Part shown: positions 62,197 to 64,000 of the stretch, in pieces
Position numbering within the stretch: position 1 is the stretch's first letter
Layout of the letters: each line of letters opens with the position of its first letter
Assembly (NCBI GenBank): GCA_026398875.1
Contig: JAPLSB010000005.1
Location: 62,001 to 126,000 of the forward strand
Source: Gammaproteobacteria bacterium
GTDB lineage: Bacteria; Pseudomonadota; Gammaproteobacteria; Nevskiales; Nevskiaceae
DNA length: 64,000 bases
Reading direction: 5' to 3'
Notes under the pieces: model-generated
Databases searched by the model: none
What the model was told of the DNA's origin: nothing
What the model saw: only the letters and a program-made list of their open reading frames with translations
Program-made: the position numbers and the translations under genes

Positions 62197-62301
62197 GCCG
62201 CAGGGCAGTGACCCGCGTTGTCGGCGGGCGCCAGGCTCATCCACACTCGGGACACGCGACCGCGCAACCGAGTCGCGAACCATCGAGGAGGAGCGAACGA
62301 G

Positions 62302-62958
62302 ATGAGCACGACGTTCAGCAGCAGCCAGCGCGCATTGCAGGAACGCTTCGGCACCACGGCACTGGCTGACCGGGTGTCGATGATCACCATGCATCCCGAA
62401 GTCACCGAGCCGGAAAAGGCCTTCATCGAAAGCCGCGACCTGTTCTTCCTGTCGACCGTCGATGCCGATGGCCAGCCGACCTGCTCGTACAAGGGCGGTG
62501 CGGCCGGCTTCGTCAAGGTGGTTGATCCCGGCACGATCGCGTTCCCGAGCTACGACGGCAACGGCATGTACCTGTCGATGGGCAATATCGGCGAGCGGCC
62601 GAAGGTCGGCCTGCTGTTCATCGATTTCGAAACGCCGAACCGCCTGCGCCTGCACGGCGAGGCGCGCATCGATCCGAACGATCCGCTGCTTGCCGAATAC
62701 CCCGGAGCGGATCTCGTGGTCCGGGTGGCCGTCAGCAAGCTGTTCGTCAACTGCCCGCGCTACATCCACCGTTACCAGAAGCTCGGCGATTCGGTGTACG
62801 TGCCGAAGGCCGGCTGCGCGACCCCGCCGGCCAAGTGGAAGCGCATCGATGCCTTCGGCGATGCGCTGCCGGCGCGCGATGTCGCGGCGGTTGCGGCAGC
62901 CGGCGCGCCGATCACCTTCGATGCCTACATGGCCGACGTCGCGGCAGGGCAGGGCTGA
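62302..62958 (+). CDS. Pyridoxamine 5'-phosphate oxidase-family flavin-binding protein
   Basis: 218 residues from ATG 62302, with GAGGAGGAG about 8 bp upstream. Split-barrel PPOX fold: FFLSTVDADGQPTCSYKGG, FPSYDGNGMYLSMGN, VGLLFIDFETPNRLRLHGEA, LFVNCPRYIHRY. Such proteins bind FMN or F420-like cofactors and are often deazaflavin- or heme-linked. The reaction is unknown. It directly precedes an SDR gene whose start overlaps its stop by 1 bp. Confidence 0.85.
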   Translation: MSTTFSSSQRALQERFGTTALADRVSMITMHPEVTEPEKAFIESRDLFFLSTVDADGQPTCSYKGGAAGFVKVVDPGTIAFPSYDGNGMYLSMGNIGERPKVGLLFIDFETPNRLRLHGEARIDPNDPLLAEYPGADLVVRVAVSKLFVNCPRYIHRYQKLGDSVYVPKAGCATPPAKWKRIDAFGDALPARDVAAVAAAGAPITFDAYMADVAAGQG

Positions 62959-63848
62959 TGCAGGCGCTGATCGTCGGCTGTGGCGATGTCGGCTGCCGAC
63001 TGGCGCTACGCCTGCAACTGCGCGGCATCGGCGTGACCGGCGTGGTGCGCTCGGCCGCGAGTGCGACGGCACTGGCAAGACTCGGCATCACGCCGCGGAT
63101 CGCCGATCTCGATGCCGACGTGATTGCCGACCTGCCGGCCGCCGACTGGCTGTTCCACTTCGCGCCGCCGCCGGAGACCGGCGAAACCGATCCGCGGCTG
63201 GTCGGCGTGCTGGCGGCACTCGGCGCGCCGCCGTCGCGGTTCATCTACCTGTCGACCTCGGCGGTCTATGGCGACTGCGAAGGCCGCTGGATCGACGAGC
63301 AGGAATCGCTGAAGCCGAAGAGCGCGCGCGGCCATCGCCGGCTCGACGCCGAGCGCACGACGCTGGCGTACGCTCGCGATCACGGCATCGCCGCGATGAT
63401 CCTGCGGGTGCCAGGCATCTACGGCCCGGGGCGGCTGCCGCTGCAGCGGCTGAATGCCGGCACGCCGCTGGTCCAGCGTGATCAGTCGCCGTACACCAAC
63501 CGCATCCATGCCGATGACCTTGCTTCAGCCGCGCAGCGCGTCGCCGAACTGGGAATCGACGGTGCGGCCTACAACGTCAGCGACGGCCAGCCAACGACGA
63601 TGACCGACTATTTCCTGCGTTGTGCCCGCTTGCTCGGCGTGCCGCCGCCGCCGGAGCAGCCGCTGGCGGAAGCGATGCAGTCGATGTCGCCAATGCTGAA
63701 GTCGTTCCTCGAGGAATCGAAGCGGCTGTCGAACCGGCGGCTGGTCGAGGAACTTGGCTGGCGGCCGCAGTACCCGAGCCTCGACAGCGGCCTGCCCGCG
63801 AGCCTCGATGCCGATCTCGTCGTTCGGGCGTTTGCGGGCGCGGCGTAA
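62958..63848 (+). CDS. NAD(P)-dependent sugar-nucleotide-epimerase-like SDR
   Basis: 296 residues from ATG 62958. The N-terminal Rossmann motif is degenerate (IVGCGDVGCRLALRL instead of GxxGxxG). STSAVYGDCEGRWIDE carries the SDR Ser/Tyr region, but the YxxxK is replaced around GHRRLDAERTTL. ILRVPGIYGPGRLP and YNVSDGQPTTMTDYF match atypical (NmrA/YeeZ-like) SDR members. It is probably an NAD-dependent oxidoreductase; the substrate is unknown. Confidence 0.82.
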   Translation: MQALIVGCGDVGCRLALRLQLRGIGVTGVVRSAASATALARLGITPRIADLDADVIADLPAADWLFHFAPPPETGETDPRLVGVLAALGAPPSRFIYLSTSAVYGDCEGRWIDEQESLKPKSARGHRRLDAERTTLAYARDHGIAAMILRVPGIYGPGRLPLQRLNAGTPLVQRDQSPYTNRIHADDLASAAQRVAELGIDGAAYNVSDGQPTTMTDYFLRCARLLGVPPPPEQPLAEAMQSMSPMLKSFLEESKRLSNRRLVEELGWRPQYPSLDSGLPASLDADLVVRAFAGAA

Positions 63849-63893
63849 GATCGGCCCTGGCATCCCCCAGACAACATCGACAAGGAGAACAGC

Positions 63894-64000
63894 ATGAGCA
63901 TCGCCAGTGAATTCAAGGCCTTCGCAATGCGCGGCAACGTCATCGATCTGGCGGTCGGTGTCGTGATCGGCGGTGCGTTCGGCACCATCGTCACCTCGCT
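63894..64000 (+). CDS. mscL: Large-conductance mechanosensitive channel MscL (5' end only)
   Basis: The window ends after 35 codons. [20 protein letters not shown] and [12 protein letters not shown] are the invariant start of MscL with its first TM helix. AAGGAG lies about 10 bp upstream of ATG 63894. MscL opens under membrane tension to release osmolytes on hypo-osmotic shock. Confidence 0.93.
   Translation, partial: MSIASEFKAFAMRGNVIDLAVGVVIGGAFGTIVTS

Noticed and set aside
60514..63078. An 854-codon minus-strand open frame across hemX, hemY and the PPOX gene
   Set aside because: All three plus-strand genes show family motifs and operon overlaps. The minus translation is low-complexity Arg/Gln-rich.

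Overview
The window is high-GC DNA (about two thirds G+C by eye) with densely packed genes, many 4-bp ATGA/GTGA overlaps and several GTG or TTG starts. The gene orders argH-algZR-hemCDXY, lptCAB-rpoN-hpf-ptsN-rapZ-EIIA(Man)-HPr-EI, minCDE, comM-ubiK-(PII)-amtB and speE/speA point to a gammaproteobacterium near the Xanthomonadales/Nevskiales. That placement is inferred from synteny and protein character, not from a marker-gene search. No rRNA, tRNA, insertion sequence, CRISPR array or phage module was seen.

Layout. 1-7306: two large secreted subtilase-type proteases on the minus strand, both with Calx-beta domains; the first runs off the left edge. 7409-10502: a membrane-spanning winged-helix/Ser-Thr-kinase/TPR regulator transcribed divergently from the second protease. 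It is flanked on both sides by triplets of CTGA-type 11-bp direct repeats, and its right flank keeps the last codons of a lost Calx-beta gene. 10615-11474: two small DUF4398-type lipoproteins. 11658-16663: a five-gene envelope/lipid operon (DUF1295, CFA-like methyltransferase, MBL-fold lipoprotein, secreted unknown, periplasmic thioredoxin-like protein). 16764-22215: rlmH, rsfS, nadD, proA, holA, an alpha/beta hydrolase and an HCCA-isomerase-like protein, all on the minus strand. 22367-25835: Anbu proteasome-like peptidase facing alpha-E and ATP-grasp partners. 26003-27853: minCDE. 27893-37292: the nitrogen-type PTS, hpf, rpoN and the LPS transport/Kdo genes on the minus strand. 37595-45050: cytochrome c5, an outer-membrane barrel, two paralogous Na+/H+ antiporters, a TorF-type protein, comM and ubiK. 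45413-47806: a PII-like protein without T-loop, amtB and a normal PII. 47872-54608: two DUF4124-like proteins, speE, speA and two hydrolases. 54774-63848: argH, algZR, hemCDXY, a PPOX-fold protein and an SDR-type epimerase. 63894-end: the start of mscL.

Most genes are housekeeping. The most unusual material is (i) the 88-residue PII homologue that lacks exactly the T-loop segment, placed between a sigma-54-like promoter and amtB and followed by a full-length PII; (ii) the wHTH-kinase-TM-TPR regulator with paired 11-bp iterons next to extracellular proteases, plus the scar of a third protease; and (iii) a 158-bp tandem duplication of the comM 5' end that creates a chain of two small ORFs, each overlapping the next start codon and leading into comM. 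Nitrogen control is a recurring theme, because rpoN, PTS-Ntr, PII and amtB all lie within 20 kb.
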